Origin: Pseudoselenomonas ruminantium
GTDB taxonomy: Bacteria > Bacillota > Negativicutes > Selenomonadales > Selenomonadaceae
Direction: 5' to 3'
NCBI GenBank assembly: GCA_015058655.1
Contig: SVBX01000009.1
Coordinates: 1-64,000 of the forward strand
DNA length: 64,000 nt
A model generated the notes under the pieces. The model worked only from the letters and a program-made list of their open reading frames with translations, searched no databases and was not told where the DNA came from. The translations under genes were made by a program, and so were the position numbers. Shown one piece after another: positions 16,537-26,940 of the stretch (positions are counted from its first letter, which is position 1; each line of letters begins with the position of its first letter).

Positions 16537-16648
16537 AATCAAGGCCGAAAGGGCCCAGCGGGACAAGACGGAGAAAGGACTGAGACAGCAGAAGACACTA
16601 TGGCAAGTATTGGCTATAGGGCTGGGAATATGGGCGGCAGCTAAATAG
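16112..16648 (+). CDS. Spanin-like lipoprotein with C-terminal hydrophobic segment, overlapping frame B
   Basis: A 178-residue protein in the +1 frame relative to the previous gene. Residues 1-27 look like a lipoprotein signal (VLVLLFLLLFVSLPFGSC) with a lipobox FGSC that is off-consensus at -3. Residues about 40-155 are a Gln/Leu/Glu-rich coiled coil. The end (TLWQVLAIGLGIWAAAK) is hydrophobic. A signal lipoprotein plus C-terminal membrane segment is the plan of a unimolecular spanin, which joins outer and inner membranes at lysis. Paired with frame A it also resembles Rz/Rz1. Start ATG is 11 nt from the shared ribosome site. Confidence 0.6.
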   Translation: MKSKNLSWRVLVLLFLLLFVSLPFGSCSGTSEQTREQVTLSMSDFKTLRENSRRQQELLTQLSKELQTAREQLQTSRGELTIVKASLTKSQSQTMELERELAEQKQLSQKLQAQLTELQDLQMNARSSLEAANQSLKSMTDEIKAERAQRDKTEKGLRQQKTLWQVLAIGLGIWAAAK

Positions 16649-16716
16649 ATAAGGACGCATTCATGGCGGTGAGCCACTTGTATAGATACTGCATGATTGT
16701 GTATAGAACGGAAACC

Positions 16717-16738
16717 AATTTGGCAAGAATTTGGCAAG
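16717..16738 (+). repeat. Two perfect 11-bp tandem repeats, possible integrase arm sites
   Basis: AATTTGGCAAG occurs twice head to tail, about one helical turn apart, just after the last phage gene. Short direct repeats next to attR are typical of arm-type sites for tyrosine integrases. The function is inferred. Confidence 0.45.
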
Positions 16739-16904
16739 AAAAGAGGGAAAAACCAAGAAAAAATATTAAACATAGGCAACAAATTATTTCCTTTATATAT
16801 AGCATTTTCAAAGCCTCAAAGACTTTATGTGAAAATGGGGATTTGCGACAATCTACGCCGGGCATGATGTAATGCCTGCTTGAGCAGTCCAACAGAATAG
16901 ATAC

Positions 16905-16945
16905 ATCCCGCACCGAATGCGTTTGGTGCGGGATTGTTTTGTTTT
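16905..16945 (+). terminator. Rho-independent terminator upstream of uvrB
   Basis: A 10-bp stem (ATCCCGCACC with GGTGCGGGAT) and a 10-nt loop are followed by TGTTTTGTTTT. It may belong to the host gene next to which the prophage integrated. Confidence 0.8.
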
Positions 16946-17025
16946 GGCGGCTCTTCTGGTAAAATAAGGACAGTTGAACTGAAACCATGCTGAAGTGATT
17001 TCAGATTGCTGTGTGAAAGGAGCGG

Positions 17026-19080
<2,055 letters not shown>

Positions 19081-19115
19081 ATCCTGCAAATTTCCTCACT
19101 GACAAGGAAAAATGC

Positions 19116-19144
19116 TTGACAGTCTGCAAAAGTCTGCGTATAAT
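19116..19144 (+). promoter_or_regulatory. Consensus sigma-A promoter for the ylxM-ffh operon
   Basis: TTGACA, a 17-nt spacer, then TATAAT: both hexamers match the consensus exactly. It lies 51 nt before the chosen ylxM start and should drive ylxM-ffh and perhaps rpsP onward. Confidence 0.88.
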
Positions 19145-19194
19145 AGCCAATGTCAAGGAGATGACCTTGGCAGATATCAATGACAGGTGAGGAT

Positions 19195-19554
19195 ATGCTG
19201 GAACAGCTTTTATACTTATCTACGCTCTTCGACCTTTACGGCCCCCTGCTGACGGAAAAGCAGCAAGAATGCCTGAGACTTCATCTTTTTGAAGATTTCT
19301 CTCTGGCAGAGATTGGGGAGAGCCTGGGGATTTCCAGGCAGGCGGTGTACGACAATATCCACCGCGCCCAGAAAGCCATGGAGGGGTATGAGGAAAAGCT
19401 GGAGCTGGCCAGGCGCTATCACCTGGAACGGCAGGAGCTCACAGAGCTGGCCGGCAAGATAGAAGGGCTGAGACAGCCGGGGAACGAAGCGGCTGTGGAT
19501 GATATATTAGAGAGGCTGACCCCGCTGTTGGGGCAGACAGGCCAGGAGGCATAA
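19195..19554 (+). CDS. ylxM: YlxM family helix-turn-helix protein (SRP-associated)
   Basis: A 119-residue DNA-binding-like protein with sigma-70 region 4-like helix-turn-helix (FSLAEIGESLGISRQAVYDN, residues about 37-56) after the LLTEKQQECLRLHLFEDFS family motif. YlxM is found next to ffh and is thought to modulate SRP. The ATG at 19195 was preferred because AGGTGAGG precedes it; the ATG at 19180 has no good site. The stop is 3 nt before ffh. Confidence 0.88.
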   Translation: MLEQLLYLSTLFDLYGPLLTEKQQECLRLHLFEDFSLAEIGESLGISRQAVYDNIHRAQKAMEGYEEKLELARRYHLERQELTELAGKIEGLRQPGNEAAVDDILERLTPLLGQTGQEA

Positions 19555-19557
19555 CCT

Positions 19558-20943
19558 TTGATTTTTGAATCTTTATCCGAGCGCCTGCAGGAAACCTTCA
19601 AGAAGCTGCGGGGCCATGGCAAATTGACGGAGGATGATGTCAATGAAGCCATGCGAGAAGTGCGCATGGCGCTCCTTGAAGCCGATGTGAACTTCAAGGT
19701 GGTCAAGGACTTCATCAAAACCGTCAAGGAACGGGCCGTGGGCCAGGAAATCCTGGAGACCCTGACGCCCGCCCAGGTAGTGGTGAAGATCGTCGATGAA
19801 GAGCTCACGAACCTCATGGGAGGTACTCAGAGCCGCATCAACATGAGCCCAAATCCGCCCACCGTCATCATGATGGTGGGCCTGCAGGGCGCCGGCAAGA
19901 CCACTTCCGCCGGCAAGCTGGGGCTGTCCTTGAAGAAACAGGGCAAGCGACCCCTGCTGGTGGCGGCAGATATCTATCGCCCGGCTGCTATCAAGCAGCT
20001 GCAGGTAGTGGGTGAGCAGCTGGGGCTGCCAGTTTTCACCATGCCCCAGGGCACAGATGCGGTGACCATTGCCAAATCCGCCCTGCCATATTCCCAGAGC
20101 CATGCCAATGATGTCATCATCATCGATACGGCAGGCCGCTTGCAGATTGACGAAAAGCTCATGCAGGAGCTGCGGGATATCAAGGGCAATGTGAAGCCAC
20201 ACGAAATCCTGCTGGTGGTAGATGCCATGACCGGCCAGGAGTCAGTGAATGTGGCGGAAGTCTTCAATGACAGCCTGGGGCTGGACGGCGTGGTCATGAC
20301 CAAGCTGGACGGCGATGCCCGCGGTGGCGCAGCTCTTTCCGTCAAGGCTGTTACCGGCGTGCCCATCAAGTTCATCGGCATGGGGGAGAAGCTGGAGGCT
20401 CTGGAGCCCTTCCACCCCGACCGCATGGCTTCCCGCATTTTGGGCATGGGCGATGTGCTTTCTCTGGTGGAGAAGGCGCAGGCTACCTTCGACATGGAGG
20501 AAGCCAAGGCCATGGAGAAGAAGCTGCGCAAGGATGAATTCACCCTTGACGACTTCCTCTCTCAGATGCAGCAGGTCAAGAAGCTGGGTTCCCTGGAAAG
20601 CATTCTGGGCATGATTCCCGGCATGGGAGGGCTCAAGAAGCAGCTTGAGGGGCAGGATATAGACCTTGATGGCAAGGAAATGCGCCAGATTGAGGCCATC
20701 ATCAAGTCCATGACCCCCAAGGAAAGGGCAGACATCACCATCATCAACGGCAGCCGCCGCAAGCGCATAGCCATGGGCAGCGGCACCAGGGTGCAGGATG
20801 TGAACAGGCTTTTGAAGCAGTTCGGTGAAATGCGCAAGATGATGAAGAAGATGAAGAAAATGCAGAAGGGCAAGAAGGGCGGCTTCCCCGGCCTTGGTGC
20901 TCTGGGCGGTCTTGGCCTTCCCAAGATGCCCTTTATGAAGTAA
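19558..20943 (+). CDS. ffh: Signal recognition particle GTPase Ffh
   Basis: The SRP54 homologue, which binds signal sequences and SRP RNA and delivers ribosomes to FtsY. 461 residues: N domain; G domain with GLQGAGKTTSAGKL, DTAGRLQID and TKLDGDARGG; and the Met-rich M domain from about residue 300, ending in a Lys/Gly/Met tail. The TTG start follows AGGAGG. Length is normal for the family. Confidence 0.97.
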   Translation: MIFESLSERLQETFKKLRGHGKLTEDDVNEAMREVRMALLEADVNFKVVKDFIKTVKERAVGQEILETLTPAQVVVKIVDEELTNLMGGTQSRINMSPNPPTVIMMVGLQGAGKTTSAGKLGLSLKKQGKRPLLVAADIYRPAAIKQLQVVGEQLGLPVFTMPQGTDAVTIAKSALPYSQSHANDVIIIDTAGRLQIDEKLMQELRDIKGNVKPHEILLVVDAMTGQESVNVAEVFNDSLGLDGVVMTKLDGDARGGAALSVKAVTGVPIKFIGMGEKLEALEPFHPDRMASRILGMGDVLSLVEKAQATFDMEEAKAMEKKLRKDEFTLDDFLSQMQQVKKLGSLESILGMIPGMGGLKKQLEGQDIDLDGKEMRQIEAIIKSMTPKERADITIINGSRRKRIAMGSGTRVQDVNRLLKQFGEMRKMMKKMKKMQKGKKGGFPGLGALGGLGLPKMPFMK

Positions 20944-21000
20944 TTTTGATTTTATCCCTTTGTGGATGACATAAAGAACCAACGAAAGGTGGTGAAATAA

Positions 21001-21276
21001 ATGGCAGTAAAGATTCGCTTGAACCGCATGGGTGCAAAGAAGAACCCCTTCTATCGCATCGTGGTAGCTGATTCCCGCGCTCCCCGTGATGGTCGTTTCA
21101 TCGAGATCCTCGGTAACTACGATCCTTCCAAGCAGCCGGCAGCAGTCAGCGTTGACGAGGACAAGGTTCTCGATTGGATGAACAAAGGTGCTCAGCCGAC
21201 CGATACCGTCAAGAATCTCCTGAGCAAGCAGGGCATCATGGCTAAGTTTGCTGAGAGCAAGAAGGCTAAGAACTAA
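21001..21276 (+). CDS. rpsP: 30S ribosomal protein S16
   Basis: A 91-residue S16 with the family N terminus ([20 protein letters not shown]) and [20 protein letters not shown]. It binds 16S rRNA in the body of the small subunit. AAAGGTGG precedes the ATG. It lies in the usual ffh-rpsP-khpA-rimM-trmD order. Confidence 0.97.
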   Translation: MAVKIRLNRMGAKKNPFYRIVVADSRAPRDGRFIEILGNYDPSKQPAAVSVDEDKVLDWMNKGAQPTDTVKNLLSKQGIMAKFAESKKAKN

Positions 21277-21291
21277 GAGGAGAACTGAGAC

Positions 21292-21519
21292 ATGAAAGAA
21301 ATTGTTGAGGTTATCGCTAAGTCCTTAGTGGATCATCCCGAGTCCGTTGAGGTCTCTGAGAAGCAGGACGGGGACCAGCTCTTGCTGGAGCTCCGTGTGG
21401 CTGAGGATGATATGGGCAAGGTCATTGGCCGCCAAGGGCGCATAGCGAAAGCCTTGCGTACCGTGGTCAAGGCTGCAGCCACCCGGGAGAACAAAAAAGT
21501 CACGGTTGAGATTATTTGA
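21292..21519 (+). CDS. khpA: KH-domain RNA-binding protein KhpA (YlqC)
   Basis: A 75-residue single KH domain with the GxxG loop GRQG in DDMGKVIGRQGRIAKALRTV. KhpA with KhpB binds many RNAs and affects cell elongation in other Firmicutes. It lies 15 nt after rpsP and is followed by a hairpin terminator. Confidence 0.93.
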   Translation: MKEIVEVIAKSLVDHPESVEVSEKQDGDQLLLELRVAEDDMGKVIGRQGRIAKALRTVVKAAATRENKKVTVEII

Positions 21520-21562
21520 AGAAAAGCGGCAGGGCCCTTTTGAGGCTTGGCCGCTTTTCTTG
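21520..21562 (+). terminator. Hairpin between khpA and ylqD
   Basis: An 11-bp stem (AGAAAAGCGGC with GCCGCTTTTCT) around a 19-nt GC-rich loop, directly after the khpA stop. The 3' arm ends in CTTTTCTTGC. It may partly terminate, reducing expression of ylqD-rimM-trmD. Confidence 0.6.
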
Positions 21563-21590
21563 CTAAAAAGCTATAGAAAGAGGTATGGAC

Positions 21591-22013
21591 ATGGATTCTA
21601 TTTCCCTTAAAATGCCTGTGACCATCAAGGCAAAGCTGACCGAGAAGCTCCGCGAGAAGATGATCAAGGAACTGGACGAAGGCATCAGCCGCGCTCAGCT
21701 GGAAGTGCAGCAGATTGAAATCCAGGCCAAGAGAGCCATTCAGGAAAACGAAGTGCCTGAGCCTACGGTGACGGACATTCAGCGCCTGAACATGATCAAG
21801 CAGCATTTCGGTGAGGAGCGCCAGAAGCGCCTGGACTTCATTGCCGAGTCCCAGCAGCGCCGTGAGGATGCTCAGAAGTTGGTCCTGGGCGCTGAGATTG
21901 TCCAGGGCACTCTGGAGCGCCAGGTAGAGGTTCATGTAGGTGACGATATGCGCGAGCTCATGAATGTGGAAGTGCTGGTGGAAGATGATAAGATCGTTGC
22001 CATCAGAGGCTAA
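21591..22013 (+). CDS. ylqD: YlqD family protein
   Basis: A 140-residue helical protein of the YlqD family, known only from its fixed place between khpA and rimM in Firmicutes. It has long charged helices (residues about 12-110, coiled-coil-like) and a final short beta part (VEVHVGDDMRELMNVEVLVE). Function is unknown. The ATG at 21591 has GAAAGAGG 7 nt upstream; an ATG six bases earlier has no room for one. It overlaps rimM. Confidence 0.82.
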   Translation: MDSISLKMPVTIKAKLTEKLREKMIKELDEGISRAQLEVQQIEIQAKRAIQENEVPEPTVTDIQRLNMIKQHFGEERQKRLDFIAESQQRREDAQKLVLGAEIVQGTLERQVEVHVGDDMRELMNVEVLVEDDKIVAIRG

Positions 22014-22548
22014 GGCTAAAGACCGTATCACCATCGGCAAGGTGGGGGCTGCCCATGGCATCAAGGGAGAGATGCGCATCATCCCTTTGACTGACTTCAC
22101 GGAGCGCTTCAGCACCATGAAGGAAGTCATGGTGGGAAATGAACTGCTTCACATCGAAAGCTGCAAGTACCACAAGCAGTATGTGCTGCTGAAGTTTCGT
22201 GAATATCCTCAGCGGGAGCAGGCCGAAGCCCTCACGGGCAAGATGCTCACCATTGACCGCCAGGAGGCAGCTCCCCTTAGCGAGGGCGAGTTCTACACCT
22301 TCGACATCATCGGCCTCAAGGTGCTTGATCCTGCAGGCCAAGAGCTGGGTACAGTGGAAAATGTCCTGCGCACGGGCAGCAATGATGTGTACCAGGCCAG
22401 GAAGCCCGATGGGGGGGAGTTGCTGATTCCTGCCCTTAAGGCAGTGGTGAAGGATATCGATATCCCAGGTGGCACTATGACGGTGGAAATGCCCGAGGAA
22501 ATTACGGCAGGCGCCAAAGAAGCCGCAGGAGACAGCCATGCGCATTGA
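21997..22548 (+). CDS. rimM: Ribosome maturation factor RimM
   Basis: RimM, which helps 30S head assembly and binds S19. About 183 residues: N-terminal barrel (ITIGKVGAAHGIKGEMRI) and C-terminal PRC-barrel-like part (EFYTFDIIGLKVLDPAGQELG, DVYQARKPDGGELLIPAL). The TTG start inside the end of ylqD is a guess from the family's usual N terminus; the ribosome site is weak. It overlaps trmD by 11 nt. Confidence 0.9.
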   Translation: MPSEAKAKDRITIGKVGAAHGIKGEMRIIPLTDFTERFSTMKEVMVGNELLHIESCKYHKQYVLLKFREYPQREQAEALTGKMLTIDRQEAAPLSEGEFYTFDIIGLKVLDPAGQELGTVENVLRTGSNDVYQARKPDGGELLIPALKAVVKDIDIPGGTMTVEMPEEITAGAKEAAGDSHAH

Positions 22549-23281
22549 CATGGTTACCCTTTTCCCGGAGATGTTTTTGGGACCCTTTGGTGACAGCATC
22601 ACCAAGAGGGCCATCGAAAGCGGCATCCTGGATATCCACTATCTCAATTTCCGTGATTATTCCTTTGACAAGCACCATCATGTAGACGATTCTCCCTTTG
22701 GGGGCGGCGCCGGCATGGTATTGAAGCCGGAGCCGCTTTTCAGGGCAGTCAGGGCTTTGAAGGAAGAAACCAAGGAATATGAGGGAAATCGGCGGGTGCT
22801 CTTGATGGACCCTTCCGGGCCTACCTTCACCCAGGCCAAGGCCAAGGAATTGGCAGGCTATGACCAGCTCATCTTCATCTGCGGCCATTACGAAGGCTTT
22901 GATGCCCGTATCACGGAGAATCTGGCAGACGAAGCCATTTCCATCGGTGATTATGTGCTCACTGGTGGGGAACTGCCTGCCATGGTCATTACTGATGCTG
23001 TGTCCCGTATGCTGCCCGGGGTGCTGGGGGATGAGGAATCTGCTCCCACTGATTCTTTTTACGAAGGGCTGCTGGAGTTCCCCCAATATACCCGCCCCCG
23101 GGAATTTGAGGGCATGGAGGTGCCGGAGATACTGCTTTCCGGCGACCACGGCAAGATCAGGGAGTGGCGGCGGCAGGAGTCGTTGCGCATTACTCTGAAG
23201 AACCGCCCTGACCTTTTGGAAAAAGCGCCCTTGACGGATAAGGACAGGGAGTATCTGGCAAGGTTTAGGGAAAACTTGTAA
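22538..23281 (+). CDS. trmD: tRNA (guanine37-N1)-methyltransferase
   Basis: TrmD makes m1G37 next to the anticodon, which prevents frameshifts. 247 residues with the knotted SPOUT fold: HHHVDDSPFGGGAGMVLKPE, then YVLTGGELPAMVITDAVSRM with the knot and SAM site, and YTRPREFEGMEVPEILLSG. Family length is normal. Last gene of the operon; rpsO has its own promoter. Confidence 0.97.
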   Translation: MRIDMVTLFPEMFLGPFGDSITKRAIESGILDIHYLNFRDYSFDKHHHVDDSPFGGGAGMVLKPEPLFRAVRALKEETKEYEGNRRVLLMDPSGPTFTQAKAKELAGYDQLIFICGHYEGFDARITENLADEAISIGDYVLTGGELPAMVITDAVSRMLPGVLGDEESAPTDSFYEGLLEFPQYTRPREFEGMEVPEILLSGDHGKIREWRRQESLRITLKNRPDLLEKAPLTDKDREYLARFRENL

Positions 23282-23297
23282 AAGAGCCAGTTTTTCC

Positions 23298-23327
23298 TTT
23301 ACAAGTCAGCGTTTCCTATGGTATACT
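23298..23327 (+). promoter_or_regulatory. Promoter of rpsO
   Basis: TTTACA, an 18-nt spacer, TATACT. It starts a leader of about 95 nt before the rpsO ATG. Confidence 0.7.
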
Positions 23328-23348
23328 GCAAAAGGTGCCAATGACATC

Positions 23349-23399
23349 GGGGAGCCTCAGCCCAGATAGCGATTCTCCAACGCACTCTTGGCTGCAGGC
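23349..23399 (+). promoter_or_regulatory. Structured rpsO leader, candidate S15 autoregulatory element
   Basis: An outer stem (GCCT/AGGC at 23354-57 and 23396-99, then AGCC/GGCT at 23359-62 and 23390-93) encloses a small hairpin with GCG/CGC arms. Its 9-nt loop contains CTCC, which can pair back with GGAG at 23351-54, giving a pseudoknot or alternative fold. S15 commonly represses its own mRNA by binding such leaders. Confidence 0.5.
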
Positions 23400-23430
23400 G
23401 CTGAACTTAAATTTTTAGGAGGAATTTTTC

Positions 23431-23697
23431 ATGCTGACTCAGGAAGCAAAACAGGAAATCATCAAAAAGTATGCTGTGCACGAGGGCGACACCGGTTCTG
23501 CAGAGGTGCAGATCGCTGTGCTCACCGCTCGCATCCAGTACCTCACTGACCACCTGAAGGAGCACAAGAAGGATCATCATTCCCGTCGCGGCCTGTTGAA
23601 GATGGTCGGCCATCGCCGTCGTCTCCTCAGCTACCTCTACAAGACGGATATCGAGCGTTATCGCTCCATCATCAGCAAGCTGAACCTGCGCAAGTAA
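23431..23697 (+). CDS. rpsO: 30S ribosomal protein S15
   Basis: An 88-residue S15, an early binder of the 16S central domain. It has the family motifs [39 protein letters not shown] and [24 protein letters not shown] precedes the ATG. It has its own promoter, leader and terminator, and pnp follows as in many bacteria. Confidence 0.98.
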   Translation: MLTQEAKQEIIKKYAVHEGDTGSAEVQIAVLTARIQYLTDHLKEHKKDHHSRRGLLKMVGHRRRLLSYLYKTDIERYRSIISKLNLRK

Positions 23698-23719
23698 TTG
23701 CCGCTCTTTTGGTTTGCGA

Positions 23720-23746
23720 AAAGCGGGATTTTATCCCGCTTTTTTA
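23720..23746 (+). terminator. Rho-independent terminator of rpsO
   Basis: Stem AGCGGGAT/ATCCCGCT with a tiny T-loop, followed by six T. Confidence 0.85.
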
Positions 23747-23827
23747 ATTGCGTGAAGGATTCGCTGCATTTTTATAGAATATACATAGGTGTTATGTGAA
23801 AGTATAGATGTTCAGGAGGGAAACTAG

Positions 23828-25897
23828 ATGCATAGTTTCGAAATGGAGCTGGGCGGACGCAAGCTCATCATTGAAAATGGCAAGATGGCAAAGCAGGCCA
23901 ATGGTGCAGTGCTGGTGCGCTACGGCGATACGGTGGTGCTGGTGACGGCTACTGCCTCGGCAGAGCCCCGGGAGGGTGTGGATTTCTTCCCCTTGACGGT
24001 GGATTATGAGGAGAAGATGTATGCAGCAGGGAAGATTCCCGGCGGCTTCATCAAGCGCGAGGGCCGTCCCTCCAGTGATGCTATCCTCTGTGCCCGCCTC
24101 ATTGATCGTCCTATCCGTCCTCTTTTCCCTGAGGGCTTCCGCAATGATGTGCAGATTGTTGCTACTGTCATGTCCGTGGAGCAGGACAATGCCCCGGAAC
24201 TGGCAGCCATGATTGGCGCTTCCTGCGCTCTCACCGTGTCCGACATTCCCTTCATGGGACCCATCGCCGGTGTGCGCGTAGGCCGGGTGAATGACGAGTT
24301 CGTCATCAACCCCACGGAGGCTCAGCGGGAGGTTTCCACCCTGAACCTGACGGTGGCAGGTTCACATGATGCGGTGATGATGGTGGAGGCAGGCGCCAAT
24401 GAGCTGCCTGAGGAGGTAGTTTTGGATGCTATCCTCTTCGGCCATAAGGAAATCCAGCGTCTGGTAGAGTTCCAGCAGGATATTCAGAAGGAGTGTGGCA
24501 AGGAGAAGAAGGAAGCCAAGCTTTTCTCTGTGCCTGAGGAGCTTTCTGCCGCCATCAGCGACTATGCCAAGACCCGCCTGGATGAGGCTACCCGCAATCC
24601 GGACAAGCTGGAGCGGGATGCCAACATTGCGGAAATCAAAGCCGACACCATGGAGCATTTTCTGGCTGAATATCCTGAGTCCGACAAGGAAATCTCCTAT
24701 ATCCTCTACAAGCTGGAGAAGGATATCGTCCGCCACATGATCACTCATGAGAAGATTCGTCCCGATGGCCGTGCCCTGGACGAGGTGCGCCCTGTATCCT
24801 GCGAAGTGGGCATCCTGCCCCGTACCCATGGGTCCGGCCTCTTCACCCGTGGTCAGACCCAGATCCTTAATGTGACTACTCTTGGTGCCATCGGGGATGA
24901 GCAGATCATCGACGGCCTTGGCCCCGAAACTACCAAGCACTATATCCATCACTACAACTTCCCCGGCTACAGCGTAGGCGAGGCCAAGCCCATCCGCAGC
25001 CCGGGCCGCCGTGAGATTGGTCATGGCGCATTGGCTGAACGCGCTCTGGTGCCGGTGATTCCTTCCCTGGAGGAGTTCCCCTACACCATTCGTCTGGTAT
25101 CCGAGGTGCTGGAGTCCAACGGCTCCAGCTCCATGGGCAGTGTCTGCGGCAGCACCCTGTCCCTCATGAATGCCGGCGTGCCCATCAAGCGCCCCGTGTC
25201 CGGCGTGGCCATGGGCCTGGTGAAGGATGGGGACGCATATACCATCCTCACTGACATTCAGGGCATGGAAGATGCTCTGGGGGACATGGACTTCAAGGTG
25301 GCAGGCACGGAAAAGGGTGTCACTGCCATTCAGATGGATATCAAGATTGCAGGCATCACCCGCGAAATCCTCCACTCTGCCCTGGAGCAGGCCAAGCGCG
25401 GCCGGGCTTTCATCCTGGGCAAGATGCTGGAGTGCATTCCCGAACCTGCCAAGGAGCTTTCTCCCTATGCTCCCAGGGTGGAGACGGTCACCATCAAGGT
25501 GGACAAGATTCGCGATGTCATCGGCACCGGCGGCAAGGTGGTTAGGAAGATTACCGAGGAAACCGGCGTGCAGATGGATATCCACGAGGACGGCAATATC
25601 TTCATCACCTCCAATGATGCAGAGGGCATGAAGCGGGCCAAGGAGATGATTGAGGAAATCGTCCATGAGATTGAAGTGGGTGAGGTCTACACCGGCAAGG
25701 TCACCCGTCTGATGAAGTTCGGTGCCTTCGTGGAACTCCTGCCGGGCCGTGAAGGTCTCTGCCACATCTCCCAGCTGGCCAAGCGCCGGGTAGAGAAGGT
25801 GGAAGATGTGGTGCAGGAAGGCGACCAGCTCCAGGTGAAGGTAGTGGAGATCGATGACAAGGGCCGCGTGAATGTCAGCCACAAGGCACTCCTTTGA
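23828..25897 (+). CDS. pnp: Polyribonucleotide nucleotidyltransferase (PNPase)
   Basis: PNPase, a phosphorolytic 3'-5' exoribonuclease trimer. 689 residues: two RNase PH domains (the second with [13 protein letters not shown] and [15 protein letters not shown]), a KH domain ([20 protein letters not shown]) and a C-terminal S1 domain ([20 protein letters not shown]). It ends right after S1, without the long acidic tail some species have. The next gene starts 3 nt later. Confidence 0.97.
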   Translation: MHSFEMELGGRKLIIENGKMAKQANGAVLVRYGDTVVLVTATASAEPREGVDFFPLTVDYEEKMYAAGKIPGGFIKREGRPSSDAILCARLIDRPIRPLFPEGFRNDVQIVATVMSVEQDNAPELAAMIGASCALTVSDIPFMGPIAGVRVGRVNDEFVINPTEAQREVSTLNLTVAGSHDAVMMVEAGANELPEEVVLDAILFGHKEIQRLVEFQQDIQKECGKEKKEAKLFSVPEELSAAISDYAKTRLDEATRNPDKLERDANIAEIKADTMEHFLAEYPESDKEISYILYKLEKDIVRHMITHEKIRPDGRALDEVRPVSCEVGILPRTHGSGLFTRGQTQILNVTTLGAIGDEQIIDGLGPETTKHYIHHYNFPGYSVGEAKPIRSPGRREIGHGALAERALVPVIPSLEEFPYTIRLVSEVLESNGSSSMGSVCGSTLSLMNAGVPIKRPVSGVAMGLVKDGDAYTILTDIQGMEDALGDMDFKVAGTEKGVTAIQMDIKIAGITREILHSALEQAKRGRAFILGKMLECIPEPAKELSPYAPRVETVTIKVDKIRDVIGTGGKVVRKITEETGVQMDIHEDGNIFITSNDAEGMKRAKEMIEEIVHEIEVGEVYTGKVTRLMKFGAFVELLPGREGLCHISQLAKRRVEKVEDVVQEGDQLQVKVVEIDDKGRVNVSHKALL

Positions 25898-25900
25898 TTT

Positions 25901-26743
25901 ATGGAAATAAAAGTGCGTGTGCCCGGCTCTTGCGGGGAACTGGTGCAGGGTATCTATCAAGGGGAGCCTTATCTCATCACCTGCCCTATTGAGGCCTGCA
26001 GCGAAGCTGTGGTGTCAGACAGCTGGCAGGGGGTGGAAGGTCTGGGGGAAAAGTCCCGGCAGGCTCTGAAGCTTACGCTGGAGTATCTGGGAGAATCCTC
26101 CTTTCTTTACGGCATGCGGCTCAGGAGCCAGCTGCCCCATGGCAAGGGCATGGCTTCTTCCAGTGCAGATATTGCAGCTGTCTGTGCGGCAGCAGCTGCT
26201 GCCCTGGGCAGGAAGTTGTCTCCTGAGGAAATCCTGAGGCTGGCGGTGGCTATTGAGCCCACCGACCCCATCTTTTTCCCGGGGCTGGTCTGCGCCAATC
26301 AGCTGGAGGGCAGGATTTTTGCCCAGTACCGTACATTTCCGCGCTTGTGGATAAGTATTTTCGATACAGGCGGCAGGGTGGATACCGTCAGTTTCCATGA
26401 CCATGCCAGACAGGTGGGGGCAGAAATGCCGCCACCTGTCTTTATATCCGGCTCACGGCAGGCCTTGGAAAAGCAGTTGGCGCAGGCAGCCACCAAAAGC
26501 GCTCTGGCCAACGAAGCCAGGCTCCCCAAGCCTTGCCTGAGGGAGCTGCTGGAAATGTCGCGGGACTATGGCGCGCTGGGCATCAATGCCGCCCACAGCG
26601 GCACGGTGCTGGGGGTGCTCTGGTCAGAGACAGCAGGGGAAGGCGAGATAGCCCAAGCTTCGGGGGAGATAGCAGCCAGGCTGCCAAAACTTAAGCTGGC
26701 AGGCCAGACCAGGCTGGCTTCTGGTGGGATTTTCTATGAATGA
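25901..26743 (+). CDS. GHMP kinase, probable L-threonine kinase (PduX-like)
   Basis: A 280-residue GHMP-fold kinase. The N-terminal VPGSCGELVQG and ATP loop LPHGKGMASSSADIAAV match PduX, which makes O-phospho-L-threonine for the aminopropanol arm of cobalamin. The C-terminal GALGINAAHSGTVLGVL is also typical. No cobalamin genes are nearby, so the assignment rests on family resemblance; another small-molecule GHMP kinase is possible. It is packed against pnp (3 nt), probably cotranscribed, and followed by the repeat elements. Confidence 0.72.
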   Translation: MEIKVRVPGSCGELVQGIYQGEPYLITCPIEACSEAVVSDSWQGVEGLGEKSRQALKLTLEYLGESSFLYGMRLRSQLPHGKGMASSSADIAAVCAAAAAALGRKLSPEEILRLAVAIEPTDPIFFPGLVCANQLEGRIFAQYRTFPRLWISIFDTGGRVDTVSFHDHARQVGAEMPPPVFISGSRQALEKQLAQAATKSALANEARLPKPCLRELLEMSRDYGALGINAAHSGTVLGVLWSETAGEGEIAQASGEIAARLPKLKLAGQTRLASGGIFYE

Positions 26744-26800
26744 TTTCTCAGCTCCTGGCTCCTTTTGGGAGTGGACTTGAAAAATTTCAAAAAAACATAT

Positions 26801-26940
26801 ATAACGAGTACAAGATGTCCCCCACTTCCATAAGTGGGGGCGGCAAACTACTAACAGGCGGCGAGTTAATATCTCCCGCCTCGTTGAAAGGCCAAGAGGA
26901 GGTTTTGCCTACGGCAAAACTGGAACAATGGCCTTATAAC
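26801..26940 (+). repeat. Intergenic three-hairpin element, copy A
   Basis: Starts and ends with ATAAC. Hairpin 1 is a perfect 9-bp stem (26819-27 with 26832-40, loop CCAT). Hairpin 2 is AGGCGG-C-GAG/CTC-CCGCCT. Hairpin 3 is an outer AAGGCC/GGCCTT stem holding GTTTTGCC/GGCAAAAC. It abuts copy B, sharing the terminal ATAAC. Confidence 0.8.

Larger units (their letters stand above)
1..16740 (+). mobile_element. Right-hand part of a P2-like (contractile tail) prophage
   Basis: A continuous run of plus-strand tail, baseplate, fibre, DGR and lysis genes in the usual order of a contractile-tail phage. The left part (integrase, regulators, head, sheath, tube) is outside the window. The right boundary is not certain: the last phage gene ends at 16648 and the host gene uvrB starts at about 17026. 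The value given here is the end of an 11-bp tandem repeat that could be an integrase arm site. Whether the prophage is active cannot be told, but no visible gene is broken. Confidence 0.9.
16649..17018. other. Non-coding right end of the prophage and junction with host DNA
   Basis: About 370 bp with no convincing gene, AT-richer than both sides between 16700 and 16830. It holds the 11-bp tandem repeat and the terminator listed separately. The attachment core should be here or just left of the terminator, but without the left end of the prophage it cannot be located. Confidence 0.5.

Noticed and set aside
16663-16872. A 69-codon open frame at the prophage right end
   Set aside because: It runs through the direct repeats and AT-rich junction with odd composition; no ribosome site of value.
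24362-25960. A 532-codon open frame antisense to pnp
   Set aside because: A shadow of the pnp codon pattern; pnp has all expected domains and conserved motifs.
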